A DNA stretch of 64,000 bases from Pholis gunnellus (taxonomy: Eukaryota; Chordata; Actinopteri; Perciformes; Pholidae): contig OU342807.1 in the NCBI GenBank assembly GCA_910591455.2, positions 14,562,594-14,626,593 of the forward strand. The letters run 5' to 3'. Below are positions 23,585-36,010 of this stretch, piece by piece (the stretch's first letter is position 1; each line of letters opens with the position of its first letter). The translations under genes and the position numbers were made by a program. A model generated the notes under the pieces. That model saw nothing but the letters and a program-made list of their open reading frames with translations, was not told where the DNA came from and searched no databases.

Positions 23585-24367
23585 ACAGCGAGGAGACAAT
23601 CCTGACCATGTTGCAATGCCGCTCACCATCTCTCTTGGGATTCGTCAGCAGCAGGGGAGTAGGTGGAGTTCAAAGCAGAGTAAAAATAAAGAAACAAAAT
23701 ATAAATTGCAAAACAGGGCATTCTGGCAGTTTCCTCTCAATCACCGTCTGGCTAACCATTATTAGGTGTCTGTGTGGGAAATCATTAATTTTAGAAAAAC
23801 AAAATGTGTCAAGTTTATCCCCGGGGCGAGAAACTATTTCTGTGTGTTCAAGAAAGGAAGTCTTGAATGTGATGACATCCTGAAGGCAATTTGTTATTTA
23901 TTAATTTGCTCTTGTGCATTTTATTGAGCTGTAGGTTAACGGGGGAGCTCCAATTTGCAAACAAATACATGGTCTATTTACAGGACCAGGCAGGGTTATA
24001 CAAAGAAAAATGCTTGAAAGGAAGACATTTAATATCACTGCTTTTTAAGTATATTAATTATCTGTGCTTTAGTGTGTCGCCTCCCATTCAGGATCACTTC
24101 ACTAAATTTAATATCAGCAGCTCTATTTATATGCTCCTCATGGAGCCATGCATAGCTGTTTGTTTTCCTGACCTCGCCAGTTGAATGCCGGCCCCACCAT
24201 CTGAAATTCAGCCTCAACAATATTCATGTTTTCTGTCACCTTTGGTAATCTTGCCCTCTACAAATCCCCTCCATCCCTGCTCACAAGACAATAGTGATTG
24301 CTGCCTCGAAAGCTAAAGATTCTGCACAACTCTAAACCCACAATACAGCCACTGCCTAGTACTGCAA
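23156..24367. other. Unassigned sequence with (AC)13 tract
   Basis: A pure AC microsatellite is at 23554-23579. The part at about 23930-24190 is non-repetitive, with TTTGCAAACAAAT, ATTAATTA and similar words, and is a weak candidate for conserved regulatory DNA. No gene. Confidence 0.45.
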
Positions 24368-24600
24368 ATACAACATCAGACCTTTCCCCGCCAGAGACAT
24401 GTGTTCAGCTCCTTGCTCAACTTTAGTCATCTCCTGTCTGGGCTACTACAACTCCCTCTGCGGACGCACTCCTTCCAGCCCACACAACTCATCCAGAACA
24501 TCGAGGCACGCTTCGTCCCCAACCTTCCCAGACCCTCCCATGTTATCCCCCTCATGCAGTCCCGCCACTGGCTGCTTGTGTGGAATACAAAATCCTGCTG
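24368..24600 (+). pseudogene. L2-like LINE reverse-transcriptase remnant
   Basis: From 24369 one frame reads YNIRPFPARD and then LVISCLGYYNSL. After a frameshift near 24465 another frame reads LIQNIEARFVPNLPRPSHV and then RHWLLVW. These match, in order, the C-terminal part of reverse transcriptase in fish L2-like LINEs (recalled motifs: VISRLDYCNSLL, QLIQNAAARLV, HWLPV). The frame is broken and lacks the catalytic part. The long overlapping frames to 24973 are this remnant plus chance extension. Confidence 0.7.
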
Positions 24601-25554
24601 TTGGCAAACACGGCAGCAAAGGGATCCACACATGCACACTAGGCCACTGTCCAGGTCTACACACACCAGTATGCTCTGTTTTTCTGCCACTACTGGCCAT
24701 TCTGCATGCCACTTTAATTCATTCCCAGTCTGGCTGTGGTTCCAGCAGGTTCCCACGGGCTGTCTGTCATTGCCACTTCCATCCCCCTCCCCCATACTGC
24801 AATTTCTCCTCAAGTATCCTGTCTATCTGTGTTTCATAAGTATGTATTGTATTTCTTGCCTCTTGGTAGGATTTCGCAAATTCTACTGTTGCACTCCAAT
24901 TACGTTGCCCAGAATGAGTGCGTCAGTCAAATTAATGAAATGTAAATGTCTTTCTGCCTGCCGATGTTTTTAATTCTCTCTCATCTTGTTCATGAATGTA
25001 TGAGTGTGTTGTGGCAGCACTGAAAGTACATCTGAATATCAAACTCTGAGCTCAGTAAGCCTGCATGGTGGTAATTGTATGCTTCCTACCCAGAATGTGG
25101 TATACATGTGTGTCCACTGGTGCATGTTTAAGTCTCTTGCATTAACCCAGTGAACCTCATGCGTGGGGAGCCTACCTACAGGCTTGTTAGGTGTGTGACA
25201 TATTGTGCATGTGCATGGATTAAGCACACATCACGGCATGGATCGAAGCACTGTAAGGTGACCATACAACTTGGGAAGGCTATTGCTTGATTGCTCACTT
25301 CCTGAGCAATAACCTTAAGATAGTTGGCAAGGAATCATGGAGCCATCTGCCCCATGCATGTGCAATTTATTCCACAACAAGTGGTTATTTGTGTTCTCAG
25401 AGTTTTACTGTGAACCTAATATTATATGTGACCACTTTCACTTGGTGTTCTCCCTTTATCAGTTATGTGATAACCCTCATTAGAATTTAAGAGTATGGCA
25501 ATCATGTTCCAGTAAGTACATGTTTAGCCATTCTAGCAGCATGGATCTACGGAT
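24601..25554. other. Unassigned non-coding sequence
   Basis: It may include more decayed LINE sequence near 24600-24700. Otherwise nothing is recognised. Confidence 0.4.
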
Positions 25555-26085
25555 CAAAGTCACATTTATTTGTATAACATATTTAAAACGACTAGAGTTG
25601 ACCAAAGTGCTGAACAGGATCAAGATTCCAAATAAACAAATATAAATACCAAAATATGAATAAAGGAAAACAATAAACATAACCAAGGATTATTAAAACA
25701 AGAGAAAGAGCAGCTCTGTGAATCGGTAAGCTGTTCCAGAAATTGGAGGCAGCCACCGCAAAGACACTGTGGCCTCTATTTTTGGACCTGGATCTCCGAA
25801 CACACAAGCATCTGGTATGATGGTGCAAAAGATAAGCTGCATGGATAAGGTGGCACCATCCCATTCAAAACCTTGAAAACAAGCAATACAATCTTAAAAT
25901 CAATCCTGAAACCAAGAGGAAGCCAGTGGAGGGCGGCAAATACTGGTCTTTCCTTGTTTCTTTTCCCTGTTAGATGAGGAGTGGCTACATTTTGTAGTAA
26001 CTACAGACAACGAAGAGACATACAAAGACATACAGCAGACTAATATAGAGGTAATGAAAGCATTAATAACTCTATCAGATGTCAG
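25555..26085 (-). pseudogene. L2-like LINE 3' end (ORF end and tail)
   Basis: Read on the minus strand from about 25945, the frame gives ALHWLPLGFRIDFKIVLLVF and then KVLNGMVPP. After frame breaks it gives RSRSKNRGHSVFAVAAS and NFWNSLP. This is the order seen at the very C-terminus of L2-like LINE ORF2 (HWLPV.FRI.FKIL, then R.RLKT.GDRAFSVAAPKLWNSLP). The lower-coordinate end, read on the minus strand, finishes ATACAAATAAATGTGACTTT, a typical LINE 3' tail. The segment above 25960 is less certain. It is 5' truncated and inactive. Confidence 0.7.
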
Positions 26086-26580
26086 CCGGTCCGTCTGTCC
26101 TGTAGTTAAGCTTCACTTAACAAACTGAATGTGTCTTGTACCAGTTTTTAATTAAATTGTATCTTTAGAAACATAGTAATTTGAAGCCAAATCATGAGGT
26201 TTTTTTCCAAACTTAACTGACCTCAACCCACGCTTCCCTCCAGGGATGGACAGGAGGCTAGCCGGCTGGTGACTAGTTGACTGAAAACGTGAGGCCCTCC
26301 CAGGGCCAGGCGGGTTCCAAGGAATGGGTTAGGGGCTGGAACATGATGGGATGGGGAGCAGGCTGAAAGCTAGCAGACAAAAATTAGTTTTGCCACTCAG
26401 GCAAAGAACTCCTCAACCAGCTTAGATGTAGCTTCTGGGTGTGCCAACTTCAAAGCAGTCTGTTTGTATTCACAGCAAGGAGCTCTCTTCCATTCTCCAT
26501 AGAAGCAGAGGAGGAAATATTGTAGCTCTTAAAGTTCCTGCAAAAACAATTCTGCTGGGTCCATGCTTGGTTAGGTCATT
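26086..26580. other. Unassigned non-coding sequence
   Basis: The GC-richer patch at about 26220-26360 has no supported frame. No repeat family is recognised. Confidence 0.4.
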
Positions 26581-26581
26581 C

Positions 26582-27924
26582 TGTCAGGGGTGTCAGTTCA
26601 AAGGAGGTCCCAAATGTAGGTCTCAAGGCAGGCAGGTAGAATTTAACATGAAGCGAGCTTTCATAACAAAAGCTGGTACTAATATTAAACTGACAGGTAA
26701 CAAAAACTGAGGGAGAAGGCTGGGGCAGTGCAAAGGAAAAATACCAAAAAACTAAACTGAAGAAGGGCCGGTAAAGCATAAGGTAGACAGGCAGGAAATC
26801 CAACAAGGAACACAAGGAATGAAGGCTGGAACATGGGGTACATCCCAAGTCTCTTAATTGTAATTTCCTCACTCCTCGCTCCTCGCTTGAACCGGAAGTT
26901 GTTCTGCGCCGCCATTGACAGCCGTCCCAAAGCTCTTGTTTCTGATCTGAGGAGCGAGGATCGAGGAGGGATCTCCGAGGAGCCATGAGCGAGGACGCAC
27001 GAGAACAGCCTTCCAGGAAGTGTTTTAACGGCCGACACACCCCCTCATTGTTCAACAGTTATGTGATTGGATGCTGCAGCCGATCGGATTGATATTCATG
27101 AGATCAGAGATTAAACTCTAGTTTTATATTTGGTTAATTTTCTGATCTGGTGTAAATAAATTTGCATTGTAGGTCTGAACAACAAAAGGACCACAAACAA
27201 CTTTATTCATTTATTAGAAATAATTGTTTTTTCATGATCTGATATTTCCCTCAATAACTTGTAATATGGATACAATTAAAGTCAGAGCTGGAGAGACGAA
27301 ACACGTTTTACATAATTTATCATCATATCATTCAGTCAAGTGAGGCTGATCATTCCTGAGTGTCGGGTTTGATGAGTTATATAATTTAAGAGAATCATAT
27401 TCTGGGTTATTTCATAATGACGTCACAATTCCAAAATGTACAGACGCAAATAAGTCATAAATAAGAAACACATTCTGCCGGTAGAACAGTTTGTTAAAGA
27501 GGTAACAAAGAAAACATCTCTACAGTGATGATTACTGTGTGTCTTAGTTATTCGTATTATTAAGTACAGTGATCATGTGACCAGACACAAACTTCTCAAA
27601 AGTCTCTCCAGCTGTTAAAGCCGACTGACAGTGGCCGCAGTCACCAGAATCAAATGTCGCTTCATGCGACGCTTTAGAGGAAAGGACGTCTCATGTCTCT
27701 TAAAACATATTTCCTCGTATCCTCTCTTCTCGCATGGTTTCCTTGCGTCTCTCCATGCAAGGAAAGGACGCAAGTAAGAGAAACGGGGATGCAATTAAAA
27801 GACTTGGGAGGTACCCATGGACACCAGCAAACCAAGGCAGGAAGTGAAACCAAACATGACACATGAGGGGAGTAACTTTCAAAATAAAACAGGAAACTAA
27901 ACTATAAAACCAAAGATCATGACA
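26582..27924 (-). mobile_element. Probable solo LTR, interrupted by a TIR element
   Basis: On the minus strand the segment starts TGTCATGATCTTTGG and ends CCCCTGACA, so TGTCA and TGACA close it as in LTRs. Internal words AGTTTCCTGTTTTATTTTGA and CCTACATTTGGGACCTCC match recalled fish LTR sequence. Removing the inserted element at 26839-27813 leaves about 370 bp, a reasonable LTR length. No internal retrotransposon genes remain and no clear target duplication is seen. Confidence 0.55.
26839..27813. mobile_element. 975-bp non-autonomous TIR element in the LTR
   Basis: Left end TACATCCCAAGTCTCTTAAT and right end, read on the minus strand, TACCTCCCAAGTCTTTTAAT are near-identical inverted repeats, extending to TTG. 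GGTAC borders both ends (26837-26841 and 27810-27814), so a short target duplication and the terminus overlap there. Subterminal arms are purine/pyrimidine biased with repeated CTCCTCGCTCC-type and CGCATGG/CATGCAAGG words. Small frames at 26.6-27.05 and 27.67-27.88 kb are spurious. The superfamily is not assigned; a short target site suggests Harbinger-like or similar. Confidence 0.7.
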
Positions 27925-28529
27925 CAGTAGAACACTTCCAAATCAAACATATTGTAGAATGGCAGAAAGAAACCTGTTGTTGCCTGTAGATAAGCTACCT
28001 TCATTTACAAACACTACCTGAACGTTACAAGGAGGCTTAGTATTAAATACTAATATTTCTATAAAAAACTGAACTATTTTTACACCAAGCAGCAGCTAGT
28101 TTTTACATCTTGAACACATTGTTGCGACTGTAATTTGTTCCATGTCAAGTCTAATGATTTCTTCTCATTGAACGAAAAATTCACATTATTGGACTTGTTA
28201 AAATAGTAACAAAAAGTATTGTATCAAATTAAATAAGTGTAGTATTGCCCATCCCTAGCCACTAGTGTGACTGTAGACTCTTACTGTTGTATGGAAGAAG
28301 CAATATGAAAGAAATTCTGCGAGCTATGCTTTGTCCTTGACTTTGAAAAAACGAATATCTCCTCCCTTCATCTGCCTTACATTGTTGCTGAGCAGCAAAA
28401 CAGCTCCACAACTCTCACTTTTTCCCTCCACAATTTTCCTTAAGGGCCCGCCGTGTTCTCTGAAAGGGAGCAAAAATATGATATGGATAAACGAGGAAAG
28501 AAATAAAGATAGAGACAGGTGTAGATGGA
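27925..28529. other. Unassigned non-coding sequence
   Basis: Nothing recognised apart from weakly purine-rich sequence near the end. Confidence 0.4.
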
Positions 28530-28715
28530 AAGATGGAGAGATGGATAGAAGATGGGGAGCGAGGTGAAAGGGGAAATGGAAAGATGGATAGAAAGATGGA
28601 TGCATGATTAGGTGGGAGGGTGGGGAGTTAGTGGCATCTATAAATAGGTGAATGAATGGATGCATGGCTGGTTGCTGGCTGAATGAGTGGATGGATGGAT
28701 GAATGGATGTTTCGA
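28530..28715. repeat. Degenerate GATG/GGAT low-complexity tract
   Basis: Interrupted GATG, GGAT and GAAT tetranucleotides on a purine-rich strand. The Pro/His/Phe-rich frames across it are artefacts. Confidence 0.85.
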
Positions 28716-28819
28716 GAGATGAAAAGCCTTGAGGTAAGGAGAGATATCAGAAGATGAATGAATGCAGAGCATCCCCCTCTCTGCATTTCTCCATCTTTAC
28801 CTTTTTTCCTGTCCCCCAG

Positions 28820-28925
28820 CTCTCCCTCTCTCTCCTATTCTTGGTCTCTCTCGCTCTAGCATTGTTTCTGTTATGCGCTCTCTTTTACTCTCTCTCTCTC
28901 TCTCCCTTCTTCTCTCTCTCTCTTA
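28820..28925. repeat. TC-rich low-complexity tract
   Basis: CTCTCTC-type runs, mirrored downstream by a GA-rich stretch at about 29010-29085. The Leu/Ser-rich frames are spurious. Confidence 0.88.
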
Positions 28926-30061
28926 TTCTGACCAGATGAGTAATAGCTGTGGTGCTGTGGCTTGACTGATTAATGCACTCGAAGAGCCCAGGGAGGTGGA
29001 GCACAACAAACAGACGGAGGAGGGAGAAAAAAGAGCGAGAGGAAAGATTGGAGAGAGAAGAATGAGCGAGAGTCAGAGAGAATGAGTGTGTGTGCATGAA
29101 TGTGTGTGTGTCCATGTAGCAGAAACCCCAGTGCTGCCATCCGGAAGCCGCCGCCGCCCAAGTGGTTTGATTCTCAGAGGGGGGTAGCCTTCTTCTCATC
29201 AGTGGAAGTGTTGTCTCCTTTCCAGTTTAGAACAATCATGCTCACTCATACTGTATGACCAATCAGCCAGCACTGGGATTACTGTTAGGGAACGGATGGA
29301 GAGGCACACAGAGAGACAAAGTGAGAAAAAATAAATAAAGACTGAGGGAAGGTAAGACAAAGTGAGCGGGAAGTTACTGTAGTTTTTGTCTCTCGGGTTG
29401 ATGAAGTCTAAACTAACATTATAAGTGATCGCAGGACCCACAATCTCTTCTCTCTGTCACCTCTTCCTCTCTGTATCGCTTCGTCGCCTTCCCCCCATCT
29501 CCATCCCATCTCTGTTAGCTCTAATGGTTTTCTTTTGTCTTTCTGCACTCATGGTAATGACGCAGTAATGATGCATCATGCAGAGGATCAGACTTCCCCC
29601 ATTTGTTGATTGTTTTTGTGCAGCCTATGGAAGCAAGCCACTTCACCCTGAGCTTTAACATGAACTCTTAGAAGTAACCCATTACAACCCTAAAGGTTAA
29701 ACTAAGGATTAATGAACCATGACCAAGATGTATACGTCAACATCAGTTAGCCTGTCGCATACTCAATTTAGCCTACAAATTCAGCGTTTATACTTGTTTC
29801 CTCTAAATCAAGCCCCGACCTTTGTGTTTAAAGGTAATTGCTTCTCGGAATCACTTAACAAGAGAACAGCATCATAAAGTCACGGCTGCTGAGGTCCCTA
29901 CACTCTAGGGGTGTCCCCGCTAAAAATGTACATTGTAACTGGTTTGTCAAGTCTTGGTTGATTTTATATTGACCCGACTCTGTTTAAGTTGTATGCAACT
30001 ATAGAAAAATAGCAAAAACAACAACATTATTGGCTTAGCTGTTATTTCAGAACACTGCTTG

Positions 30062-30062
<1 letters not shown>
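28926..30062. other. Unassigned non-coding sequence
   Basis: GA-rich to about 29085. There are no genes and no recognised repeat families. Confidence 0.45.

Positions 30063-30094
<32 letters not shown>
30063..30094. repeat. (TG)16 microsatellite
   Basis: Pure TG tract. It yields His/Thr-rich reverse frames that are not genes. Confidence 0.96.
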
Positions 30095-30098
<4 letters not shown>

Positions 30099-31762
30099 TG
30101 GCACTGTCAATTGCACTGGAACCGACCGGAGATAGACTGATAGACATGACACGTTAGCCCGCTTGCTTTTTGCGGTTGTAAATACAACTTTTAGTCCTAA
30201 TTCTATCTCCCCCCGCTTGAGCTGATGAATCATAGTTGTGAATTTGTTATGATCACCTTGATTAATAAATTCCTTTTACATATATTGGATGTCTTTTCAA
30301 TATCTCCAGACACTGTGGGCTACTTTTCTTTTGACTTGCTCCACTCCACTCCTAAAACATGTGTGACATGTGACATGTCATGGCAACACATCACCTGTTG
30401 ACTTAAAATTAGATTGAGGGGGATGAGTAGAGGCAATGTTAGACTGAAGATGGAAACAGAGTGTAACAAGTTGACCATTCTCTCTGATCGACGACGAGCG
30501 AGAGGCAAAGAGCTATTTCTACATGCCATTTAAAATATATTTAGTGCTGAGAGTGCTTCGTTCGTATGTCGATGATTATTAAATGTAGTCTTTGATTCTT
30601 CAGATGAGTTTTTAGATGTTCTTTTTAGTTTAATATTATAATTATTCTGCTCTATACCAAAATAGGCTTTACATCATGATTTATCACAAGGAACCAAGCA
30701 ATTCTATGTAAAATCTGACATTCCAGCAGCTCCACGTAGACAGAATTTGAATGATCCTTTGTTTCTTAACCACATTTTTCTAACACTGCAACCATTGGTT
30801 GTATCAGGCTCTTTAGATTGAATCGCCGAATAGTTGACTTCTCAGGGTCACCCCTTATCAACTCAGACACAATGATACATCAGTGATACAACAGCACGTT
30901 TTAAACAATAGACACACTTTCTGTAATGGTCTATTTAATTTGTGATTCATCCAAAAGAAAGCAAAAAGGTTTGAATGAGTCAAATCACCTCCAACTAGGC
31001 TGAAGGCAACGGCAAAAAGTCCCTTCACTGTGGACCTGTGAAGGGCTGCAGACACACATGTTGTTACTTCATAACTTCATTACTTTGACCTGAAGGGCAT
31101 ATTGATGGCTTTAGAGCACTATATTACATTGCATTCCTAAAATGACGCCTCATTCATTTCAATGAAAGTAGTCCATATAATAAAAGATTTTTACAGGGTT
31201 CCTCTGGGGCTTTTATTTTGTCAGGTTTATAAAATACATTTAACTTTGTGTCATTTCCCCTCAGTCTATCTGCCTGGTCAGCTAAATGTTCATTCTGTGA
31301 ACTCTTTATAAAAGGTTTCTAGATTAGTATTGCTGTTTAATTCCTACCCTTTCTTTGTTTTGTAACTTAAAAATAGTAACATCAGGCAAGTTTTGCCTCT
31401 TTTTAAAGGGGCCAAGAGTGAAATTTAGTCATCCTCATGGAATGATGAAGACAGTTGGAGAACAATTAGATACATAATAGGCTCTAAGGATAATTTTCTT
31501 CCTTTCAACTATTGTGTTTTTTCCCAAACAATGTACAGATTTTTTTATTCTAATACCTTAAAAGGCTCGAAAAATGAAATAGCTGCCGTAATGGGAAAAC
31601 AATCTCGTCGGAGAAGGATACTCCTAAACCCTGTTTGGGCTAAGCCCCAAATGTTTAGGTTGGACTTTGCCCATGATAACTATAACAAATGTTAGCAGAA
31701 GAGCATAGGCAGGTATTGGCAATTGGCTACTAATCCTGCAAGAGAATATCAAATCTATAATT
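30095..31762. other. Unassigned non-coding sequence
   Basis: No gene or repeat I can name. The patch at about 31590-31680 with GCTAAGCCCCAAATG may be a decayed transposon. Confidence 0.4.
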
Positions 31763-32045
31763 AGAATCAGAATCCGCTTTATTGTTCATGTATGCGTGTA
31801 CATACAAGTAATTTGACTCCAGTTTTTCCGTTGCTCTCAACGTACATACACAGGAATAGACAATGAAACAAAAAACAAGGATAACAAAGTAGAACAAAGG
31901 TAAGCATAAACATTTAACTATGTACACACATAAATAAATATATATATACAAAAGTATATATATATATTTTAACATAAAACACAAAAACAATGATAATGAA
32001 ATGGAGATAATAGTGCATCTGATATTGATATTTGATTTGTACAGG
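31763..32045 (-). repeat. LINE-tail-like dispersed repeat
   Basis: It begins AGAATCAGAATCCGCTTTAT and then TACAAGTAATTTGACTCC. I recall this as an abundant teleost repeat whose minus strand ends in a GATTCTGATTCT-type tail. An A-rich stretch with ATATATATAC follows. The Tyr/Ile-rich reverse frame at 31730-32062 is spurious. Confidence 0.5.
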
Positions 32046-34620
32046 AAAATGCAGTTAAACATGTAATGAGCAGAGGCTTAAATGTTGACTCGAGTTCACA
32101 GTTAGATGTTCACATAATTTTATCAACTTGAAAAAAATAAACAGGCTAAGGAAAGGATAAGAGTTTTGTTTAAGGCCACATTGACAGTAAGATTGTTAAT
32201 ATACATGTTGGAGATTTTCGAAAATGGCTATGGAGACATGACAAAAAGGTGAAGCACTCTTCTAAATAGTTTTAAGAAGCTTTTTTTATATCAAACCCCA
32301 ATGTGCCGAAACTGTGTTGTTCTTCCAACTAATACCTGCACCTCATAACACATTTCGTTCGCATTTACTGTACCTTCCTTTTTGAGTGAAATTCAGGAGA
32401 AGACGTTAATCTTTGATTCGGCTTTGATTGCTTCCACTTAAATGCAGTGTTCTCTTACTCCTTTTGTCCCTTGTTTTGCTTTCTTGTTTTTCTTCATGAC
32501 AACATAGATAATGCAGTAATTATAATTCTTTTGGTTGCAATTTATATATAATTAAATTATAAGCTTTCGTAGGAAGAACATAACATGGTACGGTTTGGAA
32601 GGAAACTATTTAAAGGCAATGGTTGTCTAACATGAGCAGTGCCTTTCATTTCTTCATTCTGATTCTCATCCAAAATAGAAAAGATTGTCTTTGTCTTTGA
32701 GGGTAGCGACTTTGCAAGTTCCTGTTGCTTTCAGAGTGATAACTCACTTTGAGGTAGCGAGTGATGGATGAGGATAAAGAAGAGCAAGGAAATGTCAAAA
32801 CTGCAATGTTGAGCTGTGTGATAAAGAATTACTGAAGTCTACCAAATTATCTAAAAAGAACTGTTGTATATGCGTGTGTGCGTGTGTGTGTTGTTTTTTG
32901 AGCCCGGCCTTGTGATGGCCCAGGCAGCTGTGGCTCTGCTGTTTCGAAGCAATGGCATGGTTGCCTTTCACCACACACACCCTGAAAAAGATAGACATAC
33001 ACAAAGTGATTGAAAGTTGGGGGAGAATTTCTTTGACGTTCTTTTTTAGTTTTCTTTTAGTTCCATTCATTTTTCTTTATTCCTCCGTTTCATCGATCCA
33101 ACCCTGGCCCACCTCTTCGTCGTTCATATTCTTTCATCACAAGAGTCTGTTTCACATGCGCTGGTTTCACTCAGAGCCCCCTTTAACTGTTAACCTTCAT
33201 TCTCTAACACCACAGATCCATCATCACTATGGCTATGTGTGAGCATATAGAATAAGTATTAGACAGTATACTGTTTCAAAGGTTGTCATGACATTGTGGA
33301 CCACTTGGTGGCAATGTGGTATTTTGAGTCAGACAACTAGCAATTTTCTCTGTATTTTTTTCTTTTCTTTTCTTTTTTGTAGTTTTAATGAAGGGGCACA
33401 AAATTAGTGGAAGATGGGAGAGGGACAAGAAAAGCAAGGGGTGAAGACAGGAAAATTGAGGTGGGTTGAGGAGAAATTGAAGAATGGGAAGCTCTGGTAT
33501 TCGGGAGCTGTGACATATTCAGAGACACACAAAGAGAGAAAGAATGGGAAGAGATCAGACATTTTGCAACATAGCTCAACCCTTATTTCCATGCCTAAGC
33601 CTCACTGTCTGTTTTTACAGGACAAGGAATGCTGAAACTTGGGGTAATAGAACATAGCAGCAGCACATAACCATGACTACCCGCTGATTTCAAAATGCCA
33701 AGTCTCTAATAAGAGCTTAAAGCTCCCTTTTTATGGCAGATATTGCAGAGTAAGAGAATACTAAAGCTTCCTCTTTTGGCGGATATTCAGATGTGGTGCC
33801 CTGCAATTAGCTGTCATTCCTCCTGTGTCTCTATTCCAAAGAGACTGAAAATAGTGATAATAATCCTCCATTAATACTTATTACATTCGTGATCAGTGAG
33901 CAAGATTTCATGAAAAAAAAAAGAGAACGAATTAAAATGTTCCCTTTTTTTGTCTGCATTTATCTTTTGGAAAGTTGAGTGAAGACACGCTCTCTTTTTC
34001 AGTACGCGGCTTGAAACTCACACAAGCTGTATGAGTGCAGAGCTCATACTTTAACCAATTCACACCCGACAACACTTACAGTTATTCTTAAATAGTTGCA
34101 GAGCTGTTGAGAGAAAAAGCTAACTTCACTTGCTCAAGTGGCAGCAGTTTTGATTGTTGGATTGTTGGTTTTCCATTTATTTAACCAAGCCAAATGAGCA
34201 ATGTATTAGATTAGATTGCTCATTCACAGAATTCACAAGGGCAGGACACAAACAGTGTCCCCAACACAACAAACTGTGAACCTAACAATGACAAATCTTC
34301 ACTGTGTAAAGTCATTAACACACAAGCAAACAATTACATCACACGTTCAGCAGACACAGAGCAACATTAGCATTCATTTAGGGATGCATCTCTGATGACC
34401 CAATGAAGTCCAATATTTGTTCTCCTTGCGCTATGTTCTTTGTCTTCATCGATGCCTTGGGTGGAATATTTGTCTCGTTAGCTGTGCAGCTAGTTGCTGA
34501 CTTTGCTGTCTGTCTTCCATTTGGTGTTGGAGAGGTTGTGTGTCGTGGGTTTATCAGAGGTTTTTTGCCGAAAACAGTAGCCTGAATCTACTTGAAAGGA
34601 GGTTGATGAGAATTTACTTA
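32046..34620. other. Unassigned non-coding sequence
   Basis: A TG patch lies at about 32872-32892. The part at about 33690-33900 is unique-looking, with GCAATTAGCTGTCATT and similar words, so it is a weak regulatory candidate. The 60-codon frame at 34403-34585 has no family I know. Confidence 0.4.
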
Positions 34621-35759
34621 CTAACTTAAACAGTGACAAAAAAAACAACCGTTGCAGATAAACAATGAAGATAGAACTAAAACTATAATGTGTACAAATC
34701 GTAATTTCTCTCTTTCAGAAAAGCTGCTGCATTCAATCCAAAAAAAGAAAGAAAAAAAAAAACTCCACAAGGTCCGATGATCAGGGGACATGCTGACCCT
34801 GCGGATGATCCTCTTGTTTGACATTGGCTCTTCAGCTAGGCTAACAACAATAAAACAGATGTCATAGACAGCACACACAACTCAAAATACATACTGGTTC
34901 AGCCTCTGGCTCAATGCTGTTTCAAGAAAGACACCACATCAAAATAAAAAAAAAGCATGTGTTGGGGCACGACCAACTGAGAGGGAGGAACAAGTCCTTG
35001 CTGACTCAGAACAAAAAGTGATGTACTTTAGCCTCTAGATTTGTGATTTAAAATGTGCTTCGGCCAAACCCACTAACTTTTGTGAGGACAGCTTGAGCTT
35101 CATTGTGCTCGTTATCTTCTATTGACAAAAGATGGATACAGCTGTGAGTTTTGGCTTTTATATGTGGAGAAACATTTTCTAGTATAAGGTTGTATATCAT
35201 ACATATAAATAATTGCCTATATACTGCATGAACTGATTATTAAAAAGATTACGTCTCTGGTCAAGTCGAAAATCAACCGACCTTTTAACAGGTGATAATT
35301 GACACAGATATAGTAAAACACAATGGCATGTCTGTGTCTTACAGCATCACAGTATGAAGTTGCCCATTTTAGGCAGCGTTTGCCTTCTTTCTTTACAGTT
35401 TGATAGACATTGATTTGCAGTCAAATCTTCATTATTCATGTATTGAAAAGCCATGTGCAATTGTAAGGTGGGAGCTCGTGGGAACTGACAGAAAACATTT
35501 CTCCAACAACAATGCAGGAATATTTTTTACTGAACTAACTATGGTCCCAATGGTAATTGGGTGAGTAACAGAATTTACTGTCTTAACTTTGAAACTTAAA
35601 CATAAACCACTCAAATGACACCTCTGAAGTCTTTAAGACCAACACAGCTCATTTGAGAAGATGTGATTATTGCTATTAAAGATACACTCTTCAAACAATA
35701 ACACACACACACAACCACACTGGGCGTGTTTCATTGCGAGTTGCACCCATCTAATTTAT
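34621..35759. other. Unassigned non-coding sequence
   Basis: A-rich runs at about 34740-34760 and 34943-34955. No gene. Confidence 0.4.
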
Positions 35760-36010
35760 TCCCCTCGATATACATCAATTCAATATAAAACACTGATGAA
35801 TCACATTAGGGCAATATACACTAGAGCATTAATCATGTGTTAGGCAATCACAGATAATTTATGGCTTCTACTGTGTTTCTAAATTATCTCTCTCCTGTCC
35901 CTGATTGATCCATTATTTGGTCGTAAGCAGAAACATGTTTGCCACATCAATCAAATGATTAATCACAAATAATTGCTTTGACAGCTGAACATAATACACT
36001 ATGCGTGGGG
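35760..36010. promoter_or_regulatory. Candidate conserved regulatory element
   Basis: A non-repetitive AT-rich block with a high density of homeodomain and PBX/MEIS-type words: GCATTAATCATG, CTGATTGATCC, CACATCAATCAAATGATTAA and TTTGACAGCTG. Such clustering is common in vertebrate developmental enhancers. The evidence is motif density only, and AT-rich DNA produces such words by chance. Confidence 0.2.

Noticed and set aside
24399..24973. 146- and 190-codon frames that could look like a gene
   Set aside because: The recognisable residues are decayed LINE reverse transcriptase split across two frames; the remainder is chance extension.
26576..27055. 159- and 117-codon reverse frames
   Set aside because: They run across the junction between an LTR-like repeat and an inserted TIR element, so they cannot be an ancestral gene.
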